DNA of 64,000 bases from Variovorax sp. J22G73 (GTDB taxonomy: Bacteria > Pseudomonadota > Gammaproteobacteria > Burkholderiales > Burkholderiaceae_C). Positions 8,599 through 16,043 of the stretch are shown here, one piece after another (the stretch's first letter is position 1; every line of letters starts with the position of its first letter). Under the pieces are notes generated by a model. It was given only the letters and a program-made list of their open reading frames with translations, did no database searches and was not told the origin of the DNA. Location of the stretch: assembly GCF_030317035.1 (NCBI RefSeq), contig NZ_JASZYK010000009.1, forward strand, positions 62,001 to 126,000. Direction: 5' to 3'. A program made the position numbers and the translations under genes.

Positions 8599-8674
8599 TG
8601 GAGCGGGAAAAGAGTCTCGAACTCTCGACCTCAACCTTGGCAAGGTTGCGCTCTACCAACTGAGCTATTCCCGC
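8599..8674 (-). tRNA. tRNA-Gly (anticodon GCC)
   Basis: A 76-nt cloverleaf on the minus strand with acceptor GCGGGAA pairing with TTCCCGC, D-arm AGCTCAGTTGGTAGAGC, anticodon loop TTGCCAA, T-arm with GTTCGAGAC, discriminator T and an encoded CCA. The anticodon GCC reads GGC and GGT glycine codons. It is a single transcription unit with its own promoter and terminator. Confidence 0.97.
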
Positions 8675-8685
8675 GACAGCCTCAG

Positions 8686-8691
8686 ATTATA
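8686..8691 (-). promoter_or_regulatory. -10 element of the tRNA-Gly promoter
   Basis: A perfect TATAAT on the minus strand lies 11 bp before the mature 5' end of tRNA-Gly. The -35 region 17 bp further up is weak (GTGAAA). The position fits a stable-RNA promoter. Confidence 0.65.
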
Positions 8692-8737
8692 GGGTGCTTT
8701 TTTGGCACTTTCACCGATTTGTCGAAAAAATTTGAAA

Positions 8738-9640
8738 TCAGCCGCCGAACACCAGCGACCGGTGCAATGAAACACCCGCCGTCAGCCCGTCCGCCGAAGC
8801 CAGCGTGGCATTGGTGAACGCCATGGCCGCATCGCCCGCCGCGTACACGCCGGGCACGGTCGTCATCTTCATGGCGTCCACGCGCAGCACCGGGCCGAGC
8901 GGGCCCTCGTCGAAGGCGCAGCCGAGCTGCTCGCCCAGCGGGCTGGCCGGACGCGTGCGCGGCACGACGTACAGCGCGTCGATCGGCACGCGCCGTCCGT
9001 CGTCCAGCCGCACGGCAGCCAGGTCGGTGCCCGGGCCTTCGAGGCCGGCGACGCGCCCCGGCTCGATGGTCACGCCGCGCGCCAGCAGCTTCGCGCGCAC
9101 CTCGGCGTCGAGTGTGTCGCTGCCGTTCAAGAAGAACGTGACCGGGCCCCACTCGGCGATCAGCAACGCGTGGTCCGGCGGCAGCGCGCCGGCGAACAGC
9201 AGGCCCAGTCGCCGGCCACCGAATTCGTAGCCGTGGCAGTAGGGGCAGTGCAGCACGCTGGTGCCCCAGCGTTCGCGCACGCCGGGAATGTCGGGCAAGC
9301 CGTCTTGCACGCCGAAGGCCAGCAGCAGCTTGTGGGCGGAGAGCTGCTCGCCGTTGTCGAGCGTGGCGGCGAACCCGCCCGCGTCGTCGACGCTCGCAGC
9401 GGCAACGCTGGCCTGCACGAACCGCACCGTCGGGTACGCGAGCAGCTTGTCGCGCGCGTCGGCAATCATCTTCAGCGGCGGCACGCCGTCTTGTCCGAAG
9501 AAGCCGTGCGACTGCGCGGCGAAGCGGTTGCGCGGCGCGCCCGCGTCGACCACGCACACGTTACGGCGCGCACGGGCGAGCTGCATGGCAGCGGAAAGGC
9601 CGGCAAAGCTGCCGCCCACGATCAAGGCGTCATGGCGCAT
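8738..9640 (-). CDS. NAD(P)/FAD-dependent disulfide oxidoreductase, thioredoxin-reductase-like
   Basis: A 300-residue flavoprotein. It opens with an FAD-binding GGSFAGLSAA glycine loop, carries a redox CPYC pair at residues 132-135 and ends with the second FAD motif YAAGDAA. The length matches low-molecular-weight thioredoxin reductases. However, the NADPH domain lacks a clean GxGxxA loop (it reads GLLFAGALPPDHALL), so the electron donor or partner may differ. Many such proteins next to Rrf2 regulators are annotated only as oxidoreductases. Its start overlaps the end of the upstream Rrf2 gene by 11 bp, so both are one operon and the enzyme probably responds to redox or nitrosative stress sensed by that regulator. 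It is cytoplasmic, with no signal peptide. Confidence 0.85.
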   Translation of the reverse strand: MRHDALIVGGSFAGLSAAMQLARARRNVCVVDAGAPRNRFAAQSHGFFGQDGVPPLKMIADARDKLLAYPTVRFVQASVAAASVDDAGGFAATLDNGEQLSAHKLLLAFGVQDGLPDIPGVRERWGTSVLHCPYCHGYEFGGRRLGLLFAGALPPDHALLIAEWGPVTFFLNGSDTLDAEVRAKLLARGVTIEPGRVAGLEGPGTDLAAVRLDDGRRVPIDALYVVPRTRPASPLGEQLGCAFDEGPLGPVLRVDAMKMTTVPGVYAAGDAAMAFTNATLASADGLTAGVSLHRSLVFGG

Positions 9641-10091
9641 GTTCGATGTCCTTCAAGGTAAAGCCGCCGCCCGTCATGCGGCGATGAAAGTCTTTGGAGA
9701 GGTCGGCCAGCGTGATGCTGTTGAAACGCCGAAGCAGCAGCGCCTCCGCCTCCTGGCAGGCGCCGTCGAGCGCGGCGTTCACGGCCTGCTCGACGATGCA
9801 GCCCGGGCTCTCGGTGCGGTTGCCCATGGCCAGCAACGCGGGCGCCCCGACGGCGTTGTGGATGTCGCCCAGCGTGACCGCGCCCAGCGAGCACGACAGC
9901 ACCCAGCCGCCGCCATGCCCCTTGGCCGAGCTCACGAAGCCGGCCTGCCGCAAGCCCGCCATCACGCGCCGCACGACAACGGGGTTGGTGTGCATCGCGA
10001 CCGCGAGCGACTCGGAGGTGACGGGGCCGTCCATCTCGGCCATGTGCAGCAGCACGTGGAGAACGCCTGAAAGCTTGCTGTCTCGTTTCAT
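9630..10091 (-). CDS. Rrf2-family transcriptional regulator
   Basis: A 153-residue regulator with an N-terminal winged helix (KLSGVLHVLLHMAEMDGPVTS, wing GGGWVLS) of the Rrf2/IscR/NsrR type. Three cysteines are present, in LSCSLG, SPGCIVE and DGACQEA. The last two fall in the region that holds Fe-S cysteines in IscR and NsrR, but the exact three-cysteine spacing of IscR is not obvious, so a cluster is possible rather than shown. It is co-transcribed with the downstream thioredoxin-reductase-like gene through an 11-bp overlap. An inverted repeat directly before its start codon suggests autoregulation. Confidence 0.88.
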   Translation of the reverse strand: MKRDSKLSGVLHVLLHMAEMDGPVTSESLAVAMHTNPVVVRRVMAGLRQAGFVSSAKGHGGGWVLSCSLGAVTLGDIHNAVGAPALLAMGNRTESPGCIVEQAVNAALDGACQEAEALLLRRFNSITLADLSKDFHRRMTGGGFTLKDIEHAP

Positions 10092-10108
10092 GCAACATTA
10101 TTAGTTGC
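10092..10108. promoter_or_regulatory. Inverted repeat at the Rrf2 gene start
   Basis: GCAAC-N7-GTTGC lies immediately before the start codon of the Rrf2 gene, with an A/T-only spacer (ATTATTA). The 246-bp gap that begins here also serves the plus-strand Gly/Ala-rich gene. The palindrome is seen; binding by the Rrf2 protein is inferred. Confidence 0.45.
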
Positions 10109-10337
10109 GTGTGTTGGAGCGTGCGCGCCCAGTGGCGGTTTGCACCTGCGCGCCGTCGGGTCTTTCCTTGTCCGACGTGTCGATGCGAACGCGCGAGCCC
10201 CCGCCGCCGCTGACAGCCAGTTCCCACACGCAAGGGCGACTGTCGCGCACACGGCGACACGTGTACCAACGCTGAAGGTGCAACCCGAACCAGCCGAAAG
10301 CCGGTTCGTGACCATTCAACGAAAGGAACAGTCACAC

Positions 10338-10820
10338 ATGAAGCAACAACAACACAAGCAAATCTTCGTCGGCGCCCTGCTCGCCGGCCTTCTGGCCGTG
10401 AGCGGCATGGCGCAGGCGCAAGGCGTGGGTGTAGGCGTGGGCGTGAATGCCGACGTGAACACCTCGGCGGGCGCGAAGGCAGCACCTGCACAAGGTAGCG
10501 CTGCCAGTGCCAACACCGGCGCGGCCGCAGGCGCCAGCACGTCTGCCAACGCGGGTGGTGCCGGCAACGCCGCAGGCGGCCTGGGCCAATCGGCAGGCGG
10601 CTTGCTCGGCGGCGCGACCGGCGCGGTCGGCGGCACGGTGGGCGGTGCGACAGGCGCCGTCGGCAACACCACCGGCGGCCTGACCAACACCGTCGGCGGC
10701 ACGCTCAACGGCGCGACCGGCGCCGCAGGTTCCGCCGGCAGCGGGCTGAAGGCCCCCGGCGCGGGCGTGAAGGCCAACGGCAAGGCCAAGGGCTCCGGCG
10801 CGGTCGACCTGACCAAGTAA
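10338..10820 (+). CDS. Secreted Gly/Ala-rich low-complexity protein
   Basis: A 160-residue protein of unknown function. It has a clear signal peptide (MKQQQHKQIF, hydrophobic core, cleavage after AQA) with AAAGGA about 10 bp before the ATG. The mature protein is almost entirely Gly, Ala, Thr, Val and Asn. A short VGVGVGV tract is followed by repeats of the type GGATGAVGGTVGG through residues 90-130, and the tail is basic (KANGKAKGSGAVDLTK). No cysteine and no catalytic motif is visible. The composition resembles surface, matrix or glycine-rich cell-wall-like proteins, but nothing shows its role. It stands alone between an Rrf2 operon and a strong terminator. Confidence 0.75.
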   Translation: MKQQQHKQIFVGALLAGLLAVSGMAQAQGVGVGVGVNADVNTSAGAKAAPAQGSAASANTGAAAGASTSANAGGAGNAAGGLGQSAGGLLGGATGAVGGTVGGATGAVGNTTGGLTNTVGGTLNGATGAAGSAGSGLKAPGAGVKANGKAKGSGAVDLTK

Positions 10821-10842
10821 CAACCAGGCTGTCACACACACA

Positions 10843-10876
10843 AAAACCCGCAGCGCTCGCGCGTTGCGGGTTTTTT
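10843..10876. terminator. Bidirectional rho-independent terminator
   Basis: The stem AAAACCCGCA (10843-10852) pairs with TGCGGGTTTT (10865-10874), with a GC-rich inner loop and a T-run to 10876. It separates the Gly/Ala-rich gene from the convergent MaoC-like gene and can end both transcripts. Confidence 0.88.
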
Positions 10877-10889
10877 CTTGGGGCAGCGC

Positions 10890-11333
10890 TCAAGCCGCGG
10901 GCTTGAGCTTGAACAGGCTGGTCACGTCCACCTCGAGCACCATCTGCTCGCGCTGGTTGAACAGCCGCCAGCGCCAACGCAGGATGCCCAGCGTGGGCCG
11001 CTTCTCTGAACGCCGCACCTCGCTCACATCGGCCACCAGGCGCAACGCGTCGCCGGGCCGCACCGGGTTCGGCCAGCGCACCTGCTCGAGGCCAGGCGAC
11101 GCGAAAGACTCCGACCCCGCCAGCACCGCATCGACCACCAGCCGCATCGCGATCGCGCAGGTGTGCCAGCCGCTGGCGATGAGCCCGCCGAAGGGGCTGT
11201 CGGCGGCGGCGTGCGCGTCGGTGTGGAACCACTGCGGGTCGTACGCCCGCGCGAATTGCACGAGCTCGGCTTCGGTGAGCACGTAGGGGCCGGCCTCGAT
11301 GACCTGGCCCGCATGGAAGTCGGCGAACTGCAT
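10890..11333 (-). CDS. MaoC-like dehydratase, last gene of the boxCBA operon
   Basis: A 147-residue single-hotdog protein of the MaoC / (R)-specific enoyl-CoA hydratase family. It shows the hydratase pattern ARAYDPQWFHTD with the catalytic Asp and His, followed by GGLIASGWHTC. It starts 10 bp after the boxA stop and so belongs to the box operon. In the aerobic benzoyl-CoA route, ring cleavage gives 3,4-dehydroadipyl-CoA semialdehyde and then dehydroadipyl-CoA, whose further oxidation needs hydration steps. A MaoC-like hydratase fits there, but the exact substrate is inferred. No signal peptide is present and no residue of the motif is missing. Confidence 0.88.
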   Translation of the reverse strand: MQFADFHAGQVIEAGPYVLTEAELVQFARAYDPQWFHTDAHAAADSPFGGLIASGWHTCAIAMRLVVDAVLAGSESFASPGLEQVRWPNPVRPGDALRLVADVSEVRRSEKRPTLGILRWRWRLFNQREQMVLEVDVTSLFKLKPAA

Positions 11334-11343
11334 CCGCCGCAGC

Positions 11344-12636
11344 TTAGTACGTTTCGAGGTGCAGCCGGCCTTCGCGCTTCAGTGCGGCGCCCACGTTGTC
11401 CCAGTCGAGCCCCGCGTCCTTCGCCACGTCGCGCAGCGCGAGCACCACGCCCTCTTCCATGCTCTTCAGGCCGCACACGTAGAAGTGGCTGCTGCCGTCC
11501 TTCAGCAGCGCGGCGAGGTCGGCGGCGCGCTCGCGCATCATGTCCTGCACGTAGCGCTTGGGTTGCCCCGGCGTGCGCGAGAACGCGAGGTTGATGTCGA
11601 TGAAGTCCTTCGGCAGCGACTGCAGCGGCCCGAAGTACGGCAGCTCCTGCTGCGTGCGCGCGCCGAAGAACAGCATCAGCTTGCCGCCTTCGAACTTGCC
11701 GCTCTTGCGCAGCCGGCGGCGCCACTCGGTCATGGCGCGCATGGGTGCGCTGCCGGTGCCGGTGCAGATCATCACGATGTTCGACTTGGGGTGGTTCGGC
11801 ATCAGGAACGAAGAGCCGAAGGGGCCCACCACCTGCACCGTGTCGCCCACCTTCAGGTCGCACACGAAGTTGGAGCACACGCCGCGCACCGGGTCGCCCT
11901 CGTGGTCTTCGGTGACGCGCTTCACGGTGAGCGAAACGTTGTTGTAGCCGGGCCGCTCGCCGTTGCGCGGGCTGGCCACCGAGTACTGGCGCGCATGGTG
12001 GCGCTTTCCGATGGCGTCCACGCCGGGCGGCACGATGCCGATCGACTGGCCCTCGAGCACCGGGAACGGCACTACGCCGAAGTCGAGCACGATGTGGTGG
12101 GTCTCGCTGTCGAAGCCCGCCTCGGTGCAGTTGAAGTTGCCGACCACGGTGGCGGTCGTCGGGGTCTTCGGCGGAAAGAGGTTGGTGTACGCATGCGCGG
12201 CCGACCAGGGCGGCACGCTGGCGCCGTACTGCGCCGAATTGAAGACGGGCTCGACGGAGTCGACCGCCGCCTGGGCCTGCGCCTGCGCCTGTGTTTCGGC
12301 GGGCACGTCTGCAGCGTCGGCCGCGGCGCCGGACACGCCGGCCGCCTCGAGCTCTTCGGGCGAAAGCTCCTCGGGCAGCGACTCCCAGGTCAGCTGCTCT
12401 TCGATGGTGTACGCGCGCACCAGCGGCATCGTGCGCCAGTTGTCGATCGAGCCCGTGGGGCACGGCGAGATGCACGCCATGCAGCCGTTGCAGGTGTCCG
12501 CGCGCACGACGTAGTTGTTGTCGTCGTGCGTGATCGCGTTCACGGGGCAGATGGCCTCGCAGGTGTTGCAGCGGATGCAGATCTCGGGGTCGATCAGGTG
12601 CTGCTTGATGACTCCGGCTTCAACGGCCATGTCCAT
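11344..12636 (-). CDS. boxA: Benzoyl-CoA 2,3-epoxidase, reductase component BoxA
   Basis: A 430-residue NADPH-dependent iron-sulfur flavoprotein that passes electrons to the diiron oxygenase BoxB. Two [4Fe-4S] ferredoxin motifs are complete: C20, C23, C26, C30 and C49, C52, C55, C59. A low-complexity Gln/Ala linker (about residues 110-125) leads to a ferredoxin-NADP reductase module with RQYSVASPRN for FAD and MICTGTGSAPMRAM for NADPH. I chose ATG 12636 because AGGAGA lies about 10 bp upstream; another in-frame ATG follows two codons later. The gap to boxB is 128 bp and is filled by a palindromic repeat, whereas the rest of the operon is tighter. Identity is secure from the ferredoxin-FNR fusion and context. 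Confidence 0.96.
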   Translation of the reverse strand: MDMAVEAGVIKQHLIDPEICIRCNTCEAICPVNAITHDDNNYVVRADTCNGCMACISPCPTGSIDNWRTMPLVRAYTIEEQLTWESLPEELSPEELEAAGVSGAAADAADVPAETQAQAQAQAAVDSVEPVFNSAQYGASVPPWSAAHAYTNLFPPKTPTTATVVGNFNCTEAGFDSETHHIVLDFGVVPFPVLEGQSIGIVPPGVDAIGKRHHARQYSVASPRNGERPGYNNVSLTVKRVTEDHEGDPVRGVCSNFVCDLKVGDTVQVVGPFGSSFLMPNHPKSNIVMICTGTGSAPMRAMTEWRRRLRKSGKFEGGKLMLFFGARTQQELPYFGPLQSLPKDFIDINLAFSRTPGQPKRYVQDMMRERAADLAALLKDGSSHFYVCGLKSMEEGVVLALRDVAKDAGLDWDNVGAALKREGRLHLETY

Positions 12637-12649
12637 GTCTTTTTCTCCT

Positions 12650-12754
12650 TTCCCTCGCCCCTTGGGGAGAGGGTCAGGGTGAGGGGGCGGCAGCTTGTCG
12701 TGGGGACGCCGCCTACCCTCACCCCTGCCCTCTCCCCCCAAGGGGAGAGGGAGT
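12650..12754. repeat. GC-rich palindromic intergenic repeat, copy between boxB and boxA
   Basis: Two arms, each able to fold on itself around CCCTT/GGGG, are also inverted copies of one another: GGTCAGGGTGAGGG on the left against CCCTCACCCCTG on the right. The same CTCTCCC...GGTGAGGG family recurs at 24820-24930 and in tandem at 35286-35560. It resembles a REP-type element. Its position inside the box operon could affect mRNA processing between boxB and boxA. Confidence 0.75.
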
Positions 12755-12764
12755 GATACCCCAA

Positions 12765-14192
12765 TCAGCCGAAACGAACGTACTCGAAGTCCACCGGCTG
12801 GCGATTGATGCCCATCACCGGTGGCGAAATCCAGCCGGCGAACTTGCCCGGCTCCACCACGCGGCCCATCAACGATGCCACGAAAGCGAAGTCTTCGGAA
12901 CTCGGCAGCCATTCGTCGCGCTTGGCGGCCCACTCGATGTCGTTCACCACGCGGCCGTCCGGCGACATCTTGATGCCCGCGAGCGCGCCGATCTGGCGGT
13001 TGAAGGCCTTGTGCGGCACGGTCAGGCGCGTCGGGATGCCGGCCTTTTCCAGCACCTTGTTCCAGCGGCCCACGCCGGCCACCGAGTCCTTGATGAAGTC
13101 GTCGCGCAGCACTTCGTTCAGCGCGTTGAGCATCGGCACGTCCTTCTCCACGAGCTGGCCGTCGCGCACTTCGAGCACCTTGTAGGTCTGGCCCTTGAGC
13201 ACGTGGTCGTCGTCGCGCTTGCCTTCCTCGTAGCGGCCCTTCAGGCCCGAGCTGTAGAAGATGGCGGCGTTGCTCGACTGGTCGGCGCCGAACAGGTCGA
13301 TGGTCACGCTGTAGTGGAAGTTCAGGTAGCGCTGGATGGTGGCCAGGTCGATGCAGCCGGCCGCGCGGATCTTCTGCGCGTCGTCGGTCTTCAGCTCGTT
13401 CATCACCTGCGCGGTGCGCGCGATGACGCGCGACACGCCGCTCTCGCCCACGAACATGTGGTGGGCCTCTTCGGTCAGCATGAACTTGGTGGTGCGCGCC
13501 AGCGGGTCGAACGCGCTCTCGGCCAGCGCGGCCAGCTGGAACTTGCCGTCGCGGTCGGTGAAGTACGTGAACATGAAGAACGCCAGCCAGTCGGGCGTCT
13601 TCTCGTTGAACGCACCCAGGATGCGCGGGTTGTTCGCATCGCCCGAGGTGCGCTGCAGCAGCGCGTCGGCCTCTTCGCGGCCATCGCGGCCGAAGTGCTT
13701 CTGCAGCAGGTACACCATGGCCCACAGGTGGCGGCCTTCTTCCACGTTGATCTGGAACAGGTTGCGCAGGTCGTACATGCTGGGCGCGGTCAGGCCCAGG
13801 TGGCGCTGCTGCTCGACCGAGGCGGGCTCGGTGTCGCCCTGCGTCACGATGATGCGGCGCAGGTTGGCGCGGTGCTCGCCGGGCACGTCCTGCCAGGCCT
13901 TCTCGCCCTTGTGGTCGCCGAAGTGGATCTCGCGGTTGGCATCGCCCGGGTTCAGGAAGATGCCCCAGCGGTAGTCGCGCATCTTCACGTGGCCGAACTG
14001 GGCCCAGCCTTGCGGGTCGACGCTCACGGCCGTGCGCAGGTACACGTCGTGGTTGGTGGAGCCTTCGGGGCCCACGTCGTCCCACCAGTTGATGAAGTTG
14101 GGCTGCCAGCCTTCGAGCGCGCGCTGCAGCGTGCGGTCTTCGCCGAGGTTGACGTTGTTGGGGATCTTCTCGCCGTAGTTGATCGTGCTCAT
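12765..14192 (-). CDS. boxB: Benzoyl-CoA 2,3-epoxidase, diiron oxygenase component BoxB
   Basis: A 475-residue class I diiron enzyme that epoxidises the ring of benzoyl-CoA with O2 and electrons from BoxA. Candidate iron ligands are all present with the expected spacing: E122, E152 and H155 (in EEGRHLW), D213, and E242 and H245 (in EEAHHMF). Length and these positions agree with characterised BoxB proteins, with a two-residue offset from the Azoarcus numbering as I recall it. The gene lies 34 bp after boxC and before boxA on the minus strand, the usual boxCBA order. It should be cytoplasmic and transcribed from the BoxR-controlled promoter upstream of boxC. No anomaly is seen. Confidence 0.97.
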   Translation of the reverse strand: MSTINYGEKIPNNVNLGEDRTLQRALEGWQPNFINWWDDVGPEGSTNHDVYLRTAVSVDPQGWAQFGHVKMRDYRWGIFLNPGDANREIHFGDHKGEKAWQDVPGEHRANLRRIIVTQGDTEPASVEQQRHLGLTAPSMYDLRNLFQINVEEGRHLWAMVYLLQKHFGRDGREEADALLQRTSGDANNPRILGAFNEKTPDWLAFFMFTYFTDRDGKFQLAALAESAFDPLARTTKFMLTEEAHHMFVGESGVSRVIARTAQVMNELKTDDAQKIRAAGCIDLATIQRYLNFHYSVTIDLFGADQSSNAAIFYSSGLKGRYEEGKRDDDHVLKGQTYKVLEVRDGQLVEKDVPMLNALNEVLRDDFIKDSVAGVGRWNKVLEKAGIPTRLTVPHKAFNRQIGALAGIKMSPDGRVVNDIEWAAKRDEWLPSSEDFAFVASLMGRVVEPGKFAGWISPPVMGINRQPVDFEYVRFG

Positions 14193-14226
14193 CGTTGTTC
14201 CTTGGGTTGTTCGGACGGTCGGGTGC

Positions 14227-15903
14227 TCAAACGCGGTTCAGGTCGAAGCCGGCCTTCTCGCCGGTGCCGTAGACCTTCAGCGCGCCCTTGTCGCCCACGG
14301 CGTTGGGGCGGTTGAAGATCCAGTTCTGCCAGGCGGTGAGCCGCCCGAAGATGCGGGTGTTCATGTTTTCCTTGCTTGCGAAGCGCAGGTTGGCTTCCAG
14401 GCCGGTGAGCGCGTCGGGCGACATGGCCGCACGCTCCTCGATGGCGATGCGGATCTCGTCGCTCCAGTCGATGTCGTCGGGCGCGGCCGTCACCAGGCCC
14501 AGCTTCACGGCCTCGTCGGCGTCCAGCGCCTTGCCGACGGCGGCGCGCGCGGCTTCCAGCGGCGCGGCTTCTTCGTAGAAGCGGCGTTGCAGGCGGCTCT
14601 GGTCGTTCACCATCGGGAAGTAGCCGAAGTTGGCCTCGCCCAGCGTGAGCTTGGGTGCGCGGTCGGCGTCGTCGGGCAACGCGAGCATGTAGGTGCGGTC
14701 GGCGGCGAAGGCCAGCTCGGCCAGCGTGCCGGCGAAGCAGGAGCCGGCCTCCACCAGCGCGAACAGGCTGCGCGACGACACGTCGAGGCGCGCCAGCGTG
14801 CGGCGCAGCGCGCCGATGGTCTCGCGCACCAGCCAGTGGTCTTTGTTTGCGAACATCACGGCGTCCGATGCGAGCACGGCGGCGGCGTCGCCCTCGGTCT
14901 TCAGCAGCCAGGTGCCGGTGTCGAGCTCGTTGGTGCGCAGGTTGAGGATGGCGTCGTCGAGCTCGCGGCACATCGCCAGCGGCCACCAGGCGGCGCCTGC
15001 CGCTTCGATGGCGGCAATGTCGGCCGGCTGCGCGCCGGTGGGCGCCTTGATGGTGATGGTGGCCGTGCGCTTGCTGCGGTCGATCTGCACGTTCACGTTC
15101 GAGTAGGCGATGCCGTCGGCGCTGTCGGTGCGCTCGATGCGGGTCAGCGCCACGCCCTTGCCGTCGGCGGGGCGGTCGCTGCCGGCGGCGAGCTGCGAGG
15201 CACGCTCCTGCACCGCGGCCGGGAACTGCGCGGGCTTGGCCACGGCGTCGACCAGGCGCCAGTCGACCGCGCGCTGGCCGCGCACGCCTTCCACGCTGGT
15301 GCAGAAAATGTCGGCCAGGTCATGGCGCACGCGGCGCTTGTCGGTCACGCGCGTCAGGCCGCCGGTGCCGGGCAGCACGCCGAGCAGCGGCACTTCGGGC
15401 AGCGACACGGCCGAGGAGCGGTCGTCCACCAGCAGGATCTCGTCGCAGGCCAGCGCCAGCTCGTAGCCGCCGCCGGCGCAGGCGCCGTTCACGGCCGCGA
15501 GGAACTTCAGGCCCGAGTGCTTCGAGGTGTCTTCGATGCCGTTGCGCGTTTCGTTCGTGAACTTGCAGAAGTTCACCTTCCAGGCGTGGCTGGAAACGCC
15601 CAGCATGAAGATGTTGGCGCCCGAGCAGAAGATGCGGTCCTTGCCGCTGGTGACGATCAAGCTGCGCACTTCGGGGTGCTCGAAGCGCACGCGGTTCAGC
15701 GCGTCGTTCAGTTCGATGTCCACGCCCAGGTCGTAGCTGTTGAGCTTGAGCTTGTAGCCGGGGCGGATGCCGCCGTCTTCCGCAATGTCGAGCACGAGGC
15801 GCGCGATGGCGCCGTCGAAGCTCAGCGACCAGTGGCGGTACTTGCCGGGTTCGGTGCGGTAGTCGACGCGCGCTGGCGCCTGGAGCGTGGTGGTGTCGGT
15901 CAT
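14227..15903 (-). CDS. boxC: 2,3-Epoxybenzoyl-CoA dihydrolase BoxC
   Basis: A 558-residue crotonase-superfamily enzyme that hydrolytically opens the epoxidised ring to 3,4-didehydroadipyl-CoA semialdehyde and formate. The first half carries the oxyanion-hole pattern SGKDRIFCSGANIFMLG, followed by NGACAGGGYELALACDEILL. The second half is a divergent repeat of the fold with GSCFAGTLAELAFAAD. Double-length crotonases of about 555 residues are typical for BoxC. ATG 15903 is chosen over an upstream ATG because AGGAGA lies 8 bp before it and the promoter/operator region lies beyond. It is the first gene after boxR, with its own promoter in the 140-bp gap. Confidence 0.96.
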   Translation of the reverse strand: MTDTTTLQAPARVDYRTEPGKYRHWSLSFDGAIARLVLDIAEDGGIRPGYKLKLNSYDLGVDIELNDALNRVRFEHPEVRSLIVTSGKDRIFCSGANIFMLGVSSHAWKVNFCKFTNETRNGIEDTSKHSGLKFLAAVNGACAGGGYELALACDEILLVDDRSSAVSLPEVPLLGVLPGTGGLTRVTDKRRVRHDLADIFCTSVEGVRGQRAVDWRLVDAVAKPAQFPAAVQERASQLAAGSDRPADGKGVALTRIERTDSADGIAYSNVNVQIDRSKRTATITIKAPTGAQPADIAAIEAAGAAWWPLAMCRELDDAILNLRTNELDTGTWLLKTEGDAAAVLASDAVMFANKDHWLVRETIGALRRTLARLDVSSRSLFALVEAGSCFAGTLAELAFAADRTYMLALPDDADRAPKLTLGEANFGYFPMVNDQSRLQRRFYEEAAPLEAARAAVGKALDADEAVKLGLVTAAPDDIDWSDEIRIAIEERAAMSPDALTGLEANLRFASKENMNTRIFGRLTAWQNWIFNRPNAVGDKGALKVYGTGEKAGFDLNRV

Positions 15904-15954
15904 GCAGAAGTCTCCTGTGGGGCTGTGTTCGGAAACCGTGAACAGGAAAGATAG

Positions 15955-16009
15955 TGCACTTTCTTGCTCCGATGACATGCATCATGCTGCATGCGCACAG
16001 GCAAGTCAA
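15955..16009 (-). promoter_or_regulatory. boxCBA promoter with two BoxR-type operators
   Basis: On the minus strand, TTGACT (16004-16009) and CATGAT (15981-15986) form a -35/-10 pair with a 17-bp spacer. The direct repeat TGCA-N6-TGCA at 15978-15991 covers the -10. A second, TGCA-N6-TGCT, lies downstream at 15955-15968. TGCA repeats with a 6-bp spacer are the known type of BoxR/BzdR operator. This places repression directly on polymerase binding in the absence of benzoyl-CoA. Sites and spacing are seen; occupancy is inferred. Confidence 0.75.
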
Positions 16010-16043
16010 TGCCTGTTGTTCTTTTTTTCAGATTCGCGGCAGG

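Noticed and set aside
8599..8674. tRNA-Gly as an integration site for a mobile island
   Set aside because: No integrase nearby and no second copy of the tRNA 3' end was noticed.
8691..8706. Small hairpin GTGC-TTTTTTG-GCAC near the tRNA promoter
   Set aside because: A four-base stem is too weak for a terminator of the reductase gene.
12637..14085. Upstream extension of the boxA frame through boxB
   Set aside because: Arg/Pro-rich shadow of boxB; the ferredoxin domain starts right after ATG 12636 with a good ribosome-binding site.
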